Under the pieces are notes generated by a model. That model made no database searches. It was given only the letters and a program-made list of their open reading frames with translations, and was not told where the DNA came from. A stretch of DNA of 64,000 bases. It comes from Myxocyprinus asiaticus. Its lineage: Eukaryota; Chordata; Actinopteri; Cypriniformes; Catostomidae. The stretch is taken from positions 53,454,001-53,518,000 of the forward strand of contig NC_059346.1 of assembly GCF_019703515.2 (NCBI RefSeq), in the 5' to 3' direction. A program made the position numbers and the translations under genes. How positions within the stretch are numbered: position 1 is the stretch's first letter; each line of letters starts with the position of its first letter. Below are positions 45,701-56,999 of the stretch, in pieces.

Positions 45701-48700
45701 GTGTATGTTGAAACTATATACTGCTAAGCACAAACAGATCAGGGCCTTGTTTCCCAAAAGCATCGTAACTTTAGTACTTGAAAATGCTCATATATTAACG
45801 AGTGCTCTGGAATAATCGTACAGCACTAAGAACATCGTAAGGACACAGACTTATGCAGACACTTGCAGGACAAATGCGAAGTTACACCTGATACAATTTA
45901 AACCCCTATAGCAACACTTTATGCTCATTTAATATCAGCATACATAGGTTTCATTTTATTTATTTTTAACTGAAAAGGCTAGTAATAATGAATGCATAAA
46001 ATGGTTATTCAATATTGGATGAACAGACATTAAGTAAACAAATTTGTGGACTAGTTGGTAACAACAAAGTGGTGGCATGGTTGTTGCAGAGAACTGTAAA
46101 AATTACAATAAGAGAGAGAAGGAAGAAAGTCAATAACTTGATGCCATGCATGAAAATTGTCAGTACAGTATATTGGCTCCTCGTCTCTTCTTCCTTTGTT
46201 ACACTAAGGGGCGCTGTCGCCCGCACCACGTGTTGTGTAGTACCGCACATGTTGTGTATCATAGCCGTTACCCTTATCACTTTTGGGGGTAAAGAGCAGA
46301 TCTCCCTTTGATTGGTGAATGTCCCTAAAGCACAGTTTCCACGCGTCTCCTTATTTTGCGCTGCGCGATAACATGGTGAACCTCCTTATATTCAATTAAT
46401 GCTTGTCATTAGCAGGACCGTACACAGGGCCTCCGCTGTCTTCACTGATCCTGGAAGCTTTAATCTCGACCCACAGAGCAATTTTTTAAAACGAAATATT
46501 AAAATGCCCACCTGATGAACAAAGCAGTGATTGTGTAAAAGAAATATATCGCTCTGCACAAAACGATTGCAAAATAAAAATGCAGTTATGTGGTGAATTA
46601 AGTAGCACTTAAAGCGCATCCTTGCACCTTCATGGTAAGTGCAGTTTTGGGAAACACAGGTAAAAAATACAATTTTGTAAAATCGCTCGTAGAAAACGCT
46701 CTTAACCGCTAAGATCAATCGTTATGAAACGAGGGATGCTTTATGTTTTCAGTCAATTTTAAGATTTGAATTTTAAAATTAAAAATTTACGAATTTTAGT
46801 TGGCTAATAATTTTTCAGCAGGAAATATATATATATATATTTTGTTTTAATTTTTTTTATTTTAATTAATGATTATTAACTAACCTCCATGATACGAGAA
46901 ATGTCCGTTGGCCATGAGCTCTCCTGGTTCCAGTCGGTCGGCGTGCAGCGCTCTCATTCTCCTCGGGCTGCGGAAGAACATGTGTCGTCTGGAGCCCAGC
47001 GCGCTCAGCTGCTTCATGCGCCTCTCTTTAGAGCGCCGATTCTGAAACCACACCTGCACACCAGAACACAATACACACACTCAGAGATGGGATGGGACCT
47101 TCATTTAGAAAATAAGAAACACCAAAGCCGTTTAACTGACAGCCACAATGGCGAATTTTGTTTGTACATTGTAGGCGGGAAAAAAAAAAAAGAAAAACGA
47201 AATCTGAGATGTTTTGCGGTTAGCTATTTATTCAGAACAAGCACATGCCTGGATATCGTTAATCCATGAGAAGTAAAATTCAAAGAAACGAAGAAAGAGA
47301 ATTTGGTGTTAACTGTGTACATCTGTTTGTATTTTCTGCACTAAAATCACTTGTTATAACTCCTGCCTCAGAAATGCTCCACGTTCATGTTATAATAAAT
47401 TCGCATTCTTTGCAGACTTGCCTGTATGACTCGCATGTTAAGGCCTGTCTCCTGTGCCAGCTGCTCTCGTATGTGTCTGGTGGGTTTAGGGGTGGCGGCG
47501 AATGCAGCTTTCAGCGTCTCCAGTTGTTTGGCTTTGATAGTCGTGCGCGGCCCGCGACGTTTCCCGCCCAGATTCTGCTCGTCGTTTTCGTTGTTGCAGG
47601 TCTCTTTGTCGGACAGCTGTCCGCTTTCAGAGTCTTTACAATCATCTTGTGGATCCTGAGATTCTGGAGATAGGCTCGGATCACTGCACGTAGTAACTGT
47701 AACGATCATACACATATATAATGCGAATTAGCCCCTTCTTTCAAATGCGATATCGACTCTTAGAATTACTACACTAAACTATAGCCAACCTATATAATAT
47801 ATGTAGGCCTTGAGAAATATTGGCCTTGAATTACAGGCCCTAACTTGAATTTGAAACGGTGCGACTCTCAGACAAAAAGGTATTACAGGGCTAAAGAGGC
47901 TAAACGGGGCACTCCCAAAACACTAAACAGCAACAAAAACCATCAGTACTTTCCTAAACACCTGTTTGTCACTATGAAATGCAAATTATGCCTGATCCAT
48001 GAGATCATTGCATGCAATGTCCAAAGTTTGATTTTAAGGTAATTTGATCTAATATTTAATAATTTTGAAAATGTTGCAAATTTATGTAGCCAATGAGAAT
48101 CCCTGAATTTCTCTCTCTTTTTTTATTTTTTATTTTTTTTATTTTTTTTTAATAACTGTCCAATAAGAGAAAGAATAGTGTTTAGAGGGAAAATATTTGT
48201 TATGAAAATGTTTCAAAGTGGGCTCACATTTGCAATGGAGATTCATTTGTTTATAGAATACTAGAGATGTTATGAAATGCCAAATGTGATCGAAATGAAC
48301 AGAAAATGGTTAATCCTTTTATGAGGTGGTTATTTTGAAGAAGCAGTATCTCAATTTGTTACTCAAAAAAGCAACCTGCTGCCCTAGCCCTATAACTACA
48401 GTGTTGTCCCTATATTTACACGATATACCTTTAAACCCTTGAGGGCCTTTTAACACAAATGTGGGGGCCTTTTACCTCTTGCACCTTAAAAAAAAAAAAA
48501 AAAAAAAGAAGAAGAAGAAAAAATTATTTTACTTAAAAGGCTATTATTTCTTCTCAAACTAATTGTGTTGCACCATCAATATTATATATAAACACATTTA
48601 TTTTTTTTCAATCCTGATACACTTTGTGACCAGAAAAAACAAAAATAAATTTTCCTTAAGGTGTGCCTTTAGCCCCTTTGTACCCTACCGTCAAAGGTAC

Positions 48701-50547
48701 AAAGACGTCACCCTTGTGGTACCCTTAAGGAGATAAAAAAAAAAAAAAAAAAAAGAAGGGGAGTCCAAGTTTTTTCTCCCACATATATAAATGTACCTTT
48801 AAAGGTTCACAATACGTCCTTATGGTACAATTATACCAAAACGAGTTCTACATTGTAACTAGAGGTACAAAAAAGGTCCCCTTCAGGGTGCCACCCCAGT
48901 TACGGCCCTTGTACCTTTACCTGTTTTCTAAGAGAGTGCTTTTCATAAAATCCATCTCAATTTCAAGGCCCAAAGTTACTCACTTGACAGGAGGTTTGTG
49001 TCTTTTCCCATGCTGTTGCTCATGTAATCCTCCTTGCAGACAAATTTATATTCATCTAGTATGTACAATTCCTCGCCCGTGGAAAGCTGTTTGTTGCACA
49101 TGATACAGGTGAAACAGTTCAGGTGAAAGATTTTGCTTCGCGCTTTCCGAACGAGATCATTGGGTGAGATCCCCTGCGCGCAACCTCCACATTTAGTGCC
49201 ATAACGTCTGTTGTGAAGAGACAAATAAATAAATCAATAAAAAGAAAAAAAGAAAAGAAAAGAGAAAAAGAGAGAAAATCAAATACTAAATAATTAAAAG
49301 AATAAACTTGTCAAAAAATAATTGTAAATATTATATATATATATGTATAACTTTTGAAAATAGCCCGTGCGAAACATTGTTTATTTCATGTATCATGTAT
49401 TTTCATAAAAGTATATTCTTAAAGTATAGTTCAAAAGGGATTTTATTTTTATCTTGTAATTCTTATTGTATTAAATATTTGCATTGCTGCCTCATCTTTT
49501 TATATGTATATTTTCTATAGTTGGCTAAGCTTATGTAGCCTATAAGTCTAGGCCTATGTCAAGGTAAATGCGTTTTTCATGTATAAAGTATACAGAGTCG
49601 CTCATTTAAATATTCAGTAGGCCTACATTTATTAGGTATTGCTTTGATAGAATTTATTAACAGAATATCCTCTTCCCAACTGCGCAAGAGATAATAACAC
49701 ATTATTTTGTCTCTGTGCGTGCATGTTAACTAAAACAGTGAACAAAGGAGTGCTGACTGCACGTCTATGGCTTTCCTCTCCAACTCATTCTTAATTCAAA
49801 TCCACTTATCACATCTTTACTCGCGCTTTTGCAAACAAACGCGTGTGCCGCGAGAGACTGAGGCGAGGCAGGGCGTAATTCTCATCCCTCTGACTGACAC
49901 TCACCTTGTAAACAAAGAGAAATCTTCTTTCAGTCTGTCTCGGAGCAAGTTATCAAGTGTTTGGGGGGGGGGGGGGGGGGGGGGGTATATTCAGTGTGCA
50001 CCTTTCTCATTTATAGTGATTTTTTTAAAATTGAAATTGAAAGATTTTAGCTATGTTAAACTCTTGAAAAAAAAAAGATTTTTTTTTCTAAACAGTAGCA
50101 CATAAAATAGGGCTTCATGTGGTAACATCTGAATTAACTGTTGTTGCCGTTTTTTTTATTATATATTTTTTTTATTTAATTTATTTTTTTATTAGGCTTA
50201 TTATAAGCTATAACTAAACCAACTTGACTTTATTATGTTTTACAGTGCGTTATAGGGCGTATTTATAGCCTACGGCTTATTTGAGGGGTTTTGGATATCT
50301 AGGCTATATATATATATATATATATTGTCGGTATGGAGTTGAAATATCCTGAAGTTTTCTTTCATTCAAATACTCACCTGAAAAAGTCAATTTTGCAGTA
50401 GAGTCGTCCTTCTCTTGAAAAGCATCTATCAGTTAAATTACATTTACAGTCACAACACTGCACGCATTTGGCATGCCAGGCTCTATCCAAGACGTTGAGC
50501 AAAAATCTGTCCAGAATAGGCCTTTCGCATCCAGCACAGTGGACCAT
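41846..50547 (-). CDS. lhx1a: LIM-homeobox transcription factor, lhx1 class, 5 exons
   Basis: Exons, 5' to 3': 50378-50547, 48984-49207, 47422-47696, 46885-47053, 41846-42216; 1209 nt, 402 residues plus stop. LIM domain 1 (about 4-54, [15 protein letters not shown]) and LIM domain 2 (about 63-116, [27 protein letters not shown]) supply the zinc-binding Cys/His sets. The homeodomain is at about 178-237 ([34 protein letters not shown], Gln at position 50, Asn at 51). The C-terminus keeps the lhx1/lhx5 proline/serine region and ends MNEGTVW. Such factors act in the nucleus with LDB cofactors in axial patterning, kidney and neuron development. The linkage to aatf favours lhx1 over lhx5; the a/b paralogue is inferred. 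Introns are GT-AG except intron 3 (GC-AG). Intron 4 holds a gag-only LTR element. Confidence 0.95.
42217..43630 (-). other. lhx1a intron 4, left part
   Basis: The first 160 bp next to exon 5 are part of the segment copied at 36278-36789. The block 42246-42500 (CCCTGCGTTACAAACGGCAT; GCAGGGCACTTTGAAGG; GTCGTTCCAAACAGAATTCC) resembles a diverged stretch at 57690-57950, so it is a dispersed repeat. A poly(A) run of about 35 bases lies at 42704-42739. No gene. Confidence 0.5.
43640..44190 (+). repeat. dispersed repeat family, copy 2 (lhx1a intron 4)
   Basis: Matches 32560-33115 block by block in the same orientation, including the AAAGTGCCTTTTACCCCACA-type 3' part and GTTGTACCCTACATGAAG at 44168. 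The gag-only LTR element begins directly after it. Confidence 0.6.
44191..44513 (+). repeat. left LTR of the gag-only element
   Basis: 323 bp; shares TGATGTCTGTTCA and TCTAGATCCCGCTCTCGTG with the right LTR. The right copy has an extra GTGTTTAGCCTCTGTCTTCC segment, and the left has an extra CCCTCATCACTGCC and a longer CAGTGTTTACCC part. Confidence 0.85.
44533..45135 (+). CDS. gag-like protein of the LTR element, 200 residues
   Basis: Uninterrupted frame starting 20 bp after the left LTR. The first 75 residues ([48 protein letters not shown]) look like the helical Gag domain of Ty3/gypsy-type elements. The rest is Pro/Ser/Ala-rich and is built in part from the 34-bp tandem repeat at 44802-44903. 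No CCHC zinc knuckle was seen. Gag would form the particle in which the RNA is packaged; the polymerase must come from elsewhere. The open frame suggests it is fairly young. Confidence 0.7.
   Translation: MDLSAYFIQLSQADLPIKEYSQLFCTVASYTGFADSHLKSIYRIRLAAHQWRELPETGDYTWEEYVKLTLEILASEDPPLPTLIPASKPSMPRVCSTACHGHAPSLLHGMSRPCPESAPQHVIASSPTTPCPTPAPATEPMPATATKLEASSVPEPALPASSVPSQCTRPPRSGGGEGLLLSSLCPCSRPWRSFPSLCPC
44802..44903 (+). repeat. 34-bp tandem repeat, three units, inside the gag-like ORF
   Basis: Unit CATGCCCCGAGTCTGYTCCA followed by CGGCATGTCACGGC. Because 34 is not a multiple of 3, each unit is read in a different frame: [22 protein letters not shown], then [11 protein letters not shown]. The ORF stays open through all three. 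Confidence 0.9.
45354..45661 (+). repeat. right LTR of the gag-only element
   Basis: About 308 bp, similar to the left LTR apart from a few indels; ends AATTCGTGACG where the left LTR has TTCGTGACA. Confidence 0.85.
45720..46860. other. lhx1a intron 4, right part
   Basis: Near 45740-45850 the sequence (GTTTCCCAAAAGCATCGTAA) looks like a dispersed fish repeat. The ORFs around 46005-46311 and 46392-46718 show no recognised domain. No gene. Confidence 0.4.
46885..47053 (-). CDS. lhx1a: lhx1a exon 4 (homeodomain helix 3)
   Basis: Begins exactly at [12 protein letters not shown], the DNA-recognition helix, and continues [20 protein letters not shown] to HFSYHG. Acceptor GTGTGCAG|GTG, donor GGAG|GTTAGT. 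Confidence 0.95.
47422..47696 (-). CDS. lhx1a: lhx1a exon 3 (linker and homeodomain helices 1-2)
   Basis: Encodes about residues 132-223: [31 protein letters not shown], then the homeodomain to NMRVIQ. The donor is CAG|GCAAGT, a GC donor with otherwise perfect consensus. Acceptor GTTACAG|TT. Confidence 0.95.
48030..48690 (-). repeat. dispersed repeat family, copy 3, inverted (lhx1a intron 2)
   Basis: In reverse orientation it repeats blocks of 32560-33115: AATGAGAATCCCTGAA, TGTGTTGCACCATCAATATT, TTTGTGACCAGAAAAAAC and GGCCTTTTACC. Ends near GTACCCTACC. Confidence 0.55.
48984..49207 (-). CDS. lhx1a: lhx1a exon 2 (LIM domain 2)
   Basis: Encodes about residues 58-131: [37 protein letters not shown] and [11 protein letters not shown]. 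Acceptor CAACAG|AC, donor TCAA|GTGAGT. Confidence 0.95.
49963..49985. repeat. poly(G) tract, 23 bases (lhx1a intron 1)
   Basis: Uninterrupted run of 23 G on the plus strand (C in the lhx1a transcript). It could form quadruplex structure in DNA. Confidence 0.95.
50378..50547 (-). CDS. lhx1a: lhx1a exon 1 (start, LIM domain 1)
   Basis: Encodes residues 1-56 and part of 57: [15 protein letters not shown] to LYCKIDFF. The ATG starts directly at the conserved MVHCAGC N-terminus. Donor CAG|GTGAGT. Confidence 0.96.
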
Positions 50548-51061
50548 ATTTTGTGACTCCAGTCACTGCGTTTCTGTCCTTGATAAAAGGCAAAAATCTG
50601 CTCGATGTGTTCCAGAAGTTCGAGAAAACTACGTGGTCATCGATCCAAGTGAACCGAAAGTCACCAAAAAGGCAAACATTGAATATAATGTAGCATCCAA
50701 AGATGATCAGTGATCGTCAACTCCTCATTAGAAGATTTAACATGCGTGGATCTTATAGTAGCCTACAGCTGAAAATAACAAAAACAAACTGTCGTTTGAC
50801 GTGTTGATTAAATCTCACGTGGAATACTTACAAAATGTTCAAATTAGAGAGCGCGGTATTTCCAAAGATCCCAACGCCAGAATAAACAATGAACGGTTCA
50901 AAACGCGTTACTTTGGCTGTTTCTAAAAAGTTCAAATGAACGATTTCAAAGCATATCACGTATATTCCTTGCTCTTGTGTGTCATTGCCAGTTTCACCTC
51001 GCACTGCTTCAGTCCCTGGCATGCGTTGGGAAGCCGCCGAGAGTCCATATTCCCTGCGATA

Positions 51062-51069
51062 TGACGTCA
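51062..51069. promoter_or_regulatory. consensus CRE (TGACGTCA) upstream of lhx1a
   Basis: Full palindromic site about 515 bp upstream of the lhx1a ATG, in the probable promoter or 5' UTR region. Function is inferred from the motif only. Confidence 0.35.
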
Positions 51070-51768
51070 TGTTGGAACAGAACCAATCAGATAACAGTAA
51101 TTTAGGTGAAATTAGGATCCCCTCCAATTTCTGCTGTACACACTGAGCATTACACAGATAAACTTGAGAAAGAATTGCACAGAGTAGAGTCAAAATGTGT
51201 AGCTAAAATTATTTTGACCACTAACAAATTTTTTTTTTTAATGCAATGTTATGTGTCTGTGCTTCTACATTAATGGTAATGTATTCATTCATTTTTAATA
51301 GAATAATGCATACTTATTTTTAACATGTTTTTAACAGAAGGATACGTTTTGAATACGTTTGTCTTAAGTCAAATAAACTCATATGTACACTGAGAGACTG
51401 GAGACGTATGGATTTGTAAATCTCGGTATTGGAAGGCCGTGCTAAATACTGAATATGGAGCTGACACACTTGTTATAGACAACCTTTCTTTTCAGAAAAT
51501 ACTTTGAAGGATGTGTTGTGCAAGGTGTCCACAAAACTTGTAGAATTTTTATCACAAATACATTTGAAGAATCGTATAGATTTTATTATAATTATTTCTG
51601 TATATTTTTTTTGTTTCATTTATTTAACTTTTTATATTATATTTATCTCTTTTTATTTTATTGCTTTATTTATTTCACCTTGTTCATCTATACGATAACG
51701 ATGCTGATTTGGATTTAAAAAACAAACTACTACTAGTGCGACACAATTCAACTAATCACATTGTTATC

Positions 51769-51807
<39 letters not shown>

Positions 51808-51819
51808 TATTTTACCTGA

Positions 51820-52645
51820 GGCCATTGAAGCATATCAGTTTTTCTAAATTGTAAAACACTAAACCCCATTCTCTGAACCCATTGGTCGAATCAGTCACTC
51901 TTTTTGCAAAACTCTAAACACATTCTCACTCACTAAAACACATTTTGCACTGTGATGCACTTGTGTTGCAAAACAGTTAACATGGGCAGCAACAGTTAAA
52001 CACAGCCACAACACAGTTGCCATCATTTACACACAACAATTCAAAATTGCTCACACTTGTTTCTAATGATGTGATAACGTGATGCTGAGGCAGAATGAAT
52101 CTCTCATTGACATTGATTTTACAGTTGCACAATATTTTTGAGTGAGTGTACTGTAATGTGTTTTTCATTTAGAGTTTTCTTTGTTCTTTGGGGTTTTGCA
52201 GTTGGACTACTGTATTTTTACAGTATGCAAGTGCTGAATATACTGTATTACTTGCAGTACTTACAGTATACAATATATTCACTGTACTACTGTAAATTGT
52301 GATGACTATACTTTTTTGACAGTAATTGCAAAATGCACTTACTATATACAATTATCATATTTTTTCTGTAACTACATGCCCTGGACGCTGTGTTCTCCAT
52401 TTTCTGATGTAGTGTCTAATGAATGCTCTGTAGTGTTTATATATTGACTTGATGTGTGTATGATCTGAAAGCATTGTTTGATTTTGAGCACAGATGAAAT
52501 GGTTTTGAGGCAATTGTTTGATTTTGCCAGAAGAGTCAGGGGTTTTGTAAATGTAGTTTGAAGAATTGCTTTTGTGTTTAAAATTGTGAGAAAATGGGTG
52601 AAGGTTTCAAAAAATGTGTCTTAGCAATTGTGAAAAACTGTAACA
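51820..52645. mobile_element. non-autonomous Tc1/IS630-like element
   Basis: The left end has repeated AAAACACTAAAC and TTTTGCAAAAC motifs and the right end is TTGTGAAAAACTGTAAC. The ends resemble those of the element at 53400-54640, which keeps transposase remains. No coding sequence. The boundaries are approximate. Confidence 0.45.
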
Positions 52646-52711
52646 AAGGATGATTAACAAAAATATTTGCTAACCAGGTTGGGGCATCTGGAATATAAAG
52701 TAGTTGTGTAT

Positions 52712-52717
<6 letters not shown>

Positions 52718-52743
<26 letters not shown>
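52718..52743. repeat. (GT)n microsatellite
   Basis: Thirteen or so TG units at the right border of the element described for 51820-52645. Confidence 0.9.
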
Positions 52744-52744
<1 letters not shown>

Positions 52745-53399
52745 TCAAGCAGAGTGATCAAGAAATTCTGCACAATTCGGACTACACAACCTTGACTGCC
52801 ATGTGGGAAAAGAGGGGCATGGTAGTTATTCTTCACTATGGGTGAGAGGGCAAGGATCACTAATGATTATAATATAAAGTCCCCGGCTGCTGGGAGATAT
52901 TATCGCACAATGGGCAGCGCACAGGGAGCAATCTGCGGATCTGGGAAGCGAGAGATAGTGGATTTTCTGTGCCATAGAACAGACAGGGAACAAGCGTCAT
53001 GCTTGTATGCTATAGATATCATTAGACGTGGGATTTGATCCTTAACACTGGAATGAGGAAATATGTTCTCATGACTTTATTGATTGATCAAGTCATATAT
53101 GTGCATTGCTTATGAGGAATCTAATAATGATGCAAAAGTAATAGAAAAATCTTGGTGATACTACAAAATTATCATCAATTTAAGTTTGTTGACATAAAGA
53201 ACATCAATACACTTCCATACATAAACATAAAGGTTCCATAAAAGGGTTTTCAGCCTAATAAGTTATATTAATACTATGGATCTTTAGAAATCCAGATGGT
53301 TTAATGAACCCAGGAGAGCTTAACTTTTCCTGTTAATAAATGATGCACTCTCTAATAGCACTATTAGGGTTCTCTGACTTGTAGCAGAGACATTTAACA

Positions 53400-54640
53400 G
53401 TTTTTTTTTTTTTTAATTGGATACACAATGTGACTGAAACAAATCACCAATTCATCAATTTCTCTTGCTAATGTGTCAGAAACATAACACGTTTTACAAA
53501 ACGGTTAACACTTTTTTCCTGCCTCCACACAATTTGTGTCTCCACACAACTCTTCACACAACTCTCAGCAGTCCAGCACAATTGTCGTAGTGAATACACC
53601 TGCAAATCTAAAACCAAGGGAGTCAAACAAACAAAACTCAATGAGATAATGCGGCAAACACATCTCACCTGTGCAAACACAATCAACCAAAATTGAAAAC
53701 TTGATTGTCTCAAATATATTGAAGTCAAACAATTGCTCACTGAAACATCAAAAACATGGAACAACAAAGAGCATGAGGAGGTAGAGAAAGGCAAAGATGC
53801 AGAAATATATCAGATGAGATACACAGTAAGAGCTACTGTGAAATATAGTGTCATCAACCAAGGTATGCGCTTAAGGGAAGCTGGACAGAGAGTGCTGCCA
53901 CATCTAAATTGTTATACTGTAGCTAGAATAATTAGGACATTTCGAACTGAGAACAGGTAAGTTGTTTGTTACAGATATTTCTTGCAGTATATTATATTTG
54001 CACAATATGTCACTTTGTATGGGAAACCCAACTTTTTCAACCTCTACAGAACTGAGAGAAGACCATCAAATATTGGGGGGGGGGGAATCGCCTGTTCACC
54101 CCAAATCAAGAAGCTCAAATTGTCAATATGGTGGTGGCCAATACTGTAATGATATCACTATTTTTTGGTTACTTTTTTATAGTACATGGCCAAGTTTTTC
54201 CTTTCAAAAGGTGACACCAAGCATACTGAGAACTGAGTATGCGGTTAATACAGCAGATTGGGAAATAACATGTCTGTTTCTGAAGTGTCAGACAATGTTT
54301 GGTCTTTTTTTTTTCAATCTGAATAAAATTAATTTTAATGAGAGTGTTATCTTTTGCAGCGCAGTGTATAAACTGATGCTTTGTGTGTGCAACATAAATA
54401 CTTTTCTGATTGTGATTCTGACTGGATAATTTAGTTTTGACTGCTGTGTGTAAAGTTTTTCAGCAAATAGTGAGGTTTTTTCCGTGTGTGTGTGTGTGTG
54501 TGTGTGTGTAAGATTTTGGAAATGTGGTACTTTATAATGGGCTTCGTGTATGTAGTTTGAGGAAATGGGTCAATGATTCTGTAAAATGTGTGTATCCAAC
54601 AGAAAAAAACTGTAATGCTAAAAAGCTTTTAAAGGTTCCA
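53400..54640 (+). mobile_element. decayed Tc1/IS630-like element with transposase remains
   Basis: Transposase-like remains lie inside: the frame at 53733-53960 includes NQGMRLREAGQRVLPHLNCY and TVARIIRTFRTENR, a helix-turn-helix region of a fish Tc1/IS630-type transposase. Farther on, near 54085-54150, NRLFTPNQEAQIVNMV continues the same protein in another frame. Ends are AT-rich with TGTAAAAC- and AAACTGTAAT-like motifs. The DDE part is missing or unreadable. Confidence 0.55.
53733..54160 (+). pseudogene. Tc1/IS630-like transposase remnant
   Basis: Carries the N-terminal DNA-binding half (MRLREAGQRV, YTVARIIRTFRTENR) and then, after stops and a poly(G)-containing indel near 54075, FTPNQEAQIVNMVVAN. 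Not functional. Confidence 0.6.
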
Positions 54641-54874
54641 TAAAGCACAGGAGTACAAAATGTTAGGGTGCAGCATATAATCATTAAATTACCTTTATCT
54701 ATAAGAGCTTAAATCTTTATTTGTGAGTTCTGCAGAAGACAAATGTGCAAACTAATAAGTGACCATATGGTTAATTAAAAACATCAATTATTATATTGGC
54801 TAAATACAAAGATGTCATAAATGCTTTGGTACAACCTATTGTCAATAAGTAAGGGACTATTCAATGTACCTGTG

Positions 54875-55063
54875 GACACAGAGCCTCAGAAGCACAGACT
54901 TTATTTTATTGCCTTGGTCTGAAATAAGACGTGGCTTGATTCTCACCGGAATGGTGATATCGTACCAGTGTCTGACCAGCAGTTTTATGTCCAGAATATG
55001 TGTCAAGCAGATGAAAAATATAATACACAAGAAAGGATTGTGTTCAGTCTGTGAAGTCATCTT
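54875..55063 (-). CDS. possible first exon of an unknown gene
   Basis: On the minus strand an ATG at about 55063 with a good context (CTCAAGATGA) opens a frame MTSQTEHNPFLCIIFFICLT with a hydrophobic stretch that could be a signal peptide or membrane anchor, followed by HWYDITIPVRIKPRL and VLLRLCVHR. It ends at a plausible donor, CCACAG|GTACAT. I recognise no family and see no second exon. A chance ORF is possible; AATF and LHX1 are unrelated to it. Confidence 0.25.
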
Positions 55064-56105
55064 GAGAGAGGAAGAACACAACTGATAGTAAAACTTAGTC
55101 TTGTGTGCTTGAATGGGTGTCTAGAAATGGTGCAGGAGGCATCTTCGTAACAACCAAATAAATCAAAGACCATGAGCATCTTGTTTCACCTTTTTTCGCC
55201 ATTGCTTTAGCTTGAAGACAAAAAAGTAGGTACAATCAAACTTGCATAAATACTTTTCTAACCCTTCACTACTTCTCTTGTCTATGCAGTCAGATTGGAA
55301 GAGACAGTCGCAGTGAACCTGACCCACTGCATTCAGCTTCTGTTGCTGTTAGATATGAGGCAGAGCTCCCACTGTTTGTTTTGGATTCCACTTCATCTCA
55401 TTAGTGCGTGTTAATTACTGCTAATTGAGTTCAACAGGATGAGATGGCAACCCAGAGGGACCATTCATTCACATAATTTGTGGAATACATAATTGATTAT
55501 GATTTGCCAAATGAAATCGCTTAGCACAGTGTAAGCCATGTACTGGTGATTTTGAATGAATGTGTTATGTTTTTAAACATCTACACTGTATGGAAACGTA
55601 AGCCACACTTAAACATGCATGAATTTCATTACATTAGATAACAAAATATCAACCGAAGCGCAGGCATCTGCAAACAAATGATGCTAGAGCTTTTTTCGGA
55701 TCTATAACTTCCCTTTTCATTGCCATTTTTACAATTACTTTTAACCAATTGGTCATTTTTAGTGGATGTATGAAGTCAGTTATAGTACCTCCGATTTCAC
55801 ACAGGTTTTAGTTTATCAAATTAATTATGGACAGGTTTGATAACTCGAAAGTTTCCAAATAGAGCACAACAGTGCTAAAAGTATTTGAATCATTTGAATG
55901 AAAATTATTTGAAGCAATACAAATTGTCTTTAAAGGTTTTTATTCAACAGGTCTCTGGAATACTCTATTCTGATGGCGGCATCTAGCGGTCGGATATTTC
56001 TGAGTAACAGCTGCACATCCGGGGATTAATTCATATCACACCGGTCATCCAGGTATTGCGAGTCATCTTTCCTATTTCTCGTTTCACACTGTGATCTCTG
56101 CAAGT

Positions 56106-56590
56106 AAGCTAAGGAAATAATTTTAACTCATATCAATATTTCTTGTCTATTTAGTTAGTTGGCAAGTAGTCTTGTAATAAGCTGGACAATGAGCAGTCAG
56201 ATGGTCATTTTCACAAAATAAACACCAACAAAGCTCTGACGCAAAACGGAGCTGGAATTCAGCTGTTTAGTGATTTCATTCTTTTCAAGTAATTACATAA
56301 TTTCAATGCAAATCAATATTTCATATCCATTTTTTTTTCTTTAATTGGCAAGTAGTCTTGTGATAAGCTGGATATTGAGCAGTCGGATGGTCATTTTCAC
56401 AAAATAAACACCAACAGAACTCTGACACAAACAGAGGTGGAATTTAGCTGTTCAGCAATTTCTTTTTTCTCAAATAATAACATAATTTCAATGGAGATTA
56501 ATATTTCAAACCCATTTATTTATTTAAATTGGTTGGTAGCTGTGTCATAAGCAGGATAATGTACAGTCAGCCAGTTGTTATTGCAAAATA
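56106..56590. repeat. three tandem units of about 184 bp
   Basis: Units begin near 56106, 56289 and 56473 and share ATAATTTCAATG-like starts, GGCAAGTAGTCTTGTRATAAGCT, GAGCAGTC-GATGGTCATTTTC and ACAAAATAAACACCAACA. The third unit is shorter and more diverged. Confidence 0.8.
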
Positions 56591-56690
56591 AACCCCTTTA
56601 GGGTGATACAAGTTCCCTCCGCTTCACATTGGGGTCCTGATCACCCTGTCAGGATTATTTTGCGATAACAACCGGCTGACTGTTCATTAT
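56546..56690. repeat. inverted repeat ending the 184-bp array
   Basis: GGATAATGTACAGTCAGCC with GTTGTTATTGCAAAATAA (56546-56592) is mirrored by ATTATTTTGCGATAACAACC and GGCTGACTGTTCATTATCC (56656-56693). Likely the terminal arm of a DNA transposon of which the tandem array is a part. Confidence 0.65.
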
Positions 56691-56769
56691 CCCTTTCCAC
56701 CTATGGTGAAAACTAATAGGATTTTTACTTTCGGAACCAGACTGATCTATACTTAAAAATGTGTTTATG

Positions 56770-56876
<107 letters not shown>

Positions 56877-56999
56877 TGGGTAAGTTACTCAAAAAAAGTG
56901 ATCCAGTACAGATTACTAAATAGTTCTCCAAAATTTAAATCAGTGTTGGAGAGTTGAGTGGTTGCAGACTGTAATGCTCAATGAATGTTAAGGGCTATT

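Noticed and set aside
41846..50547. lhx5 as the identity of the LIM-homeobox gene
   Set aside because: lhx5 is similar in sequence, but linkage to aatf fits the LHX1 locus of vertebrates. A tree would settle it.
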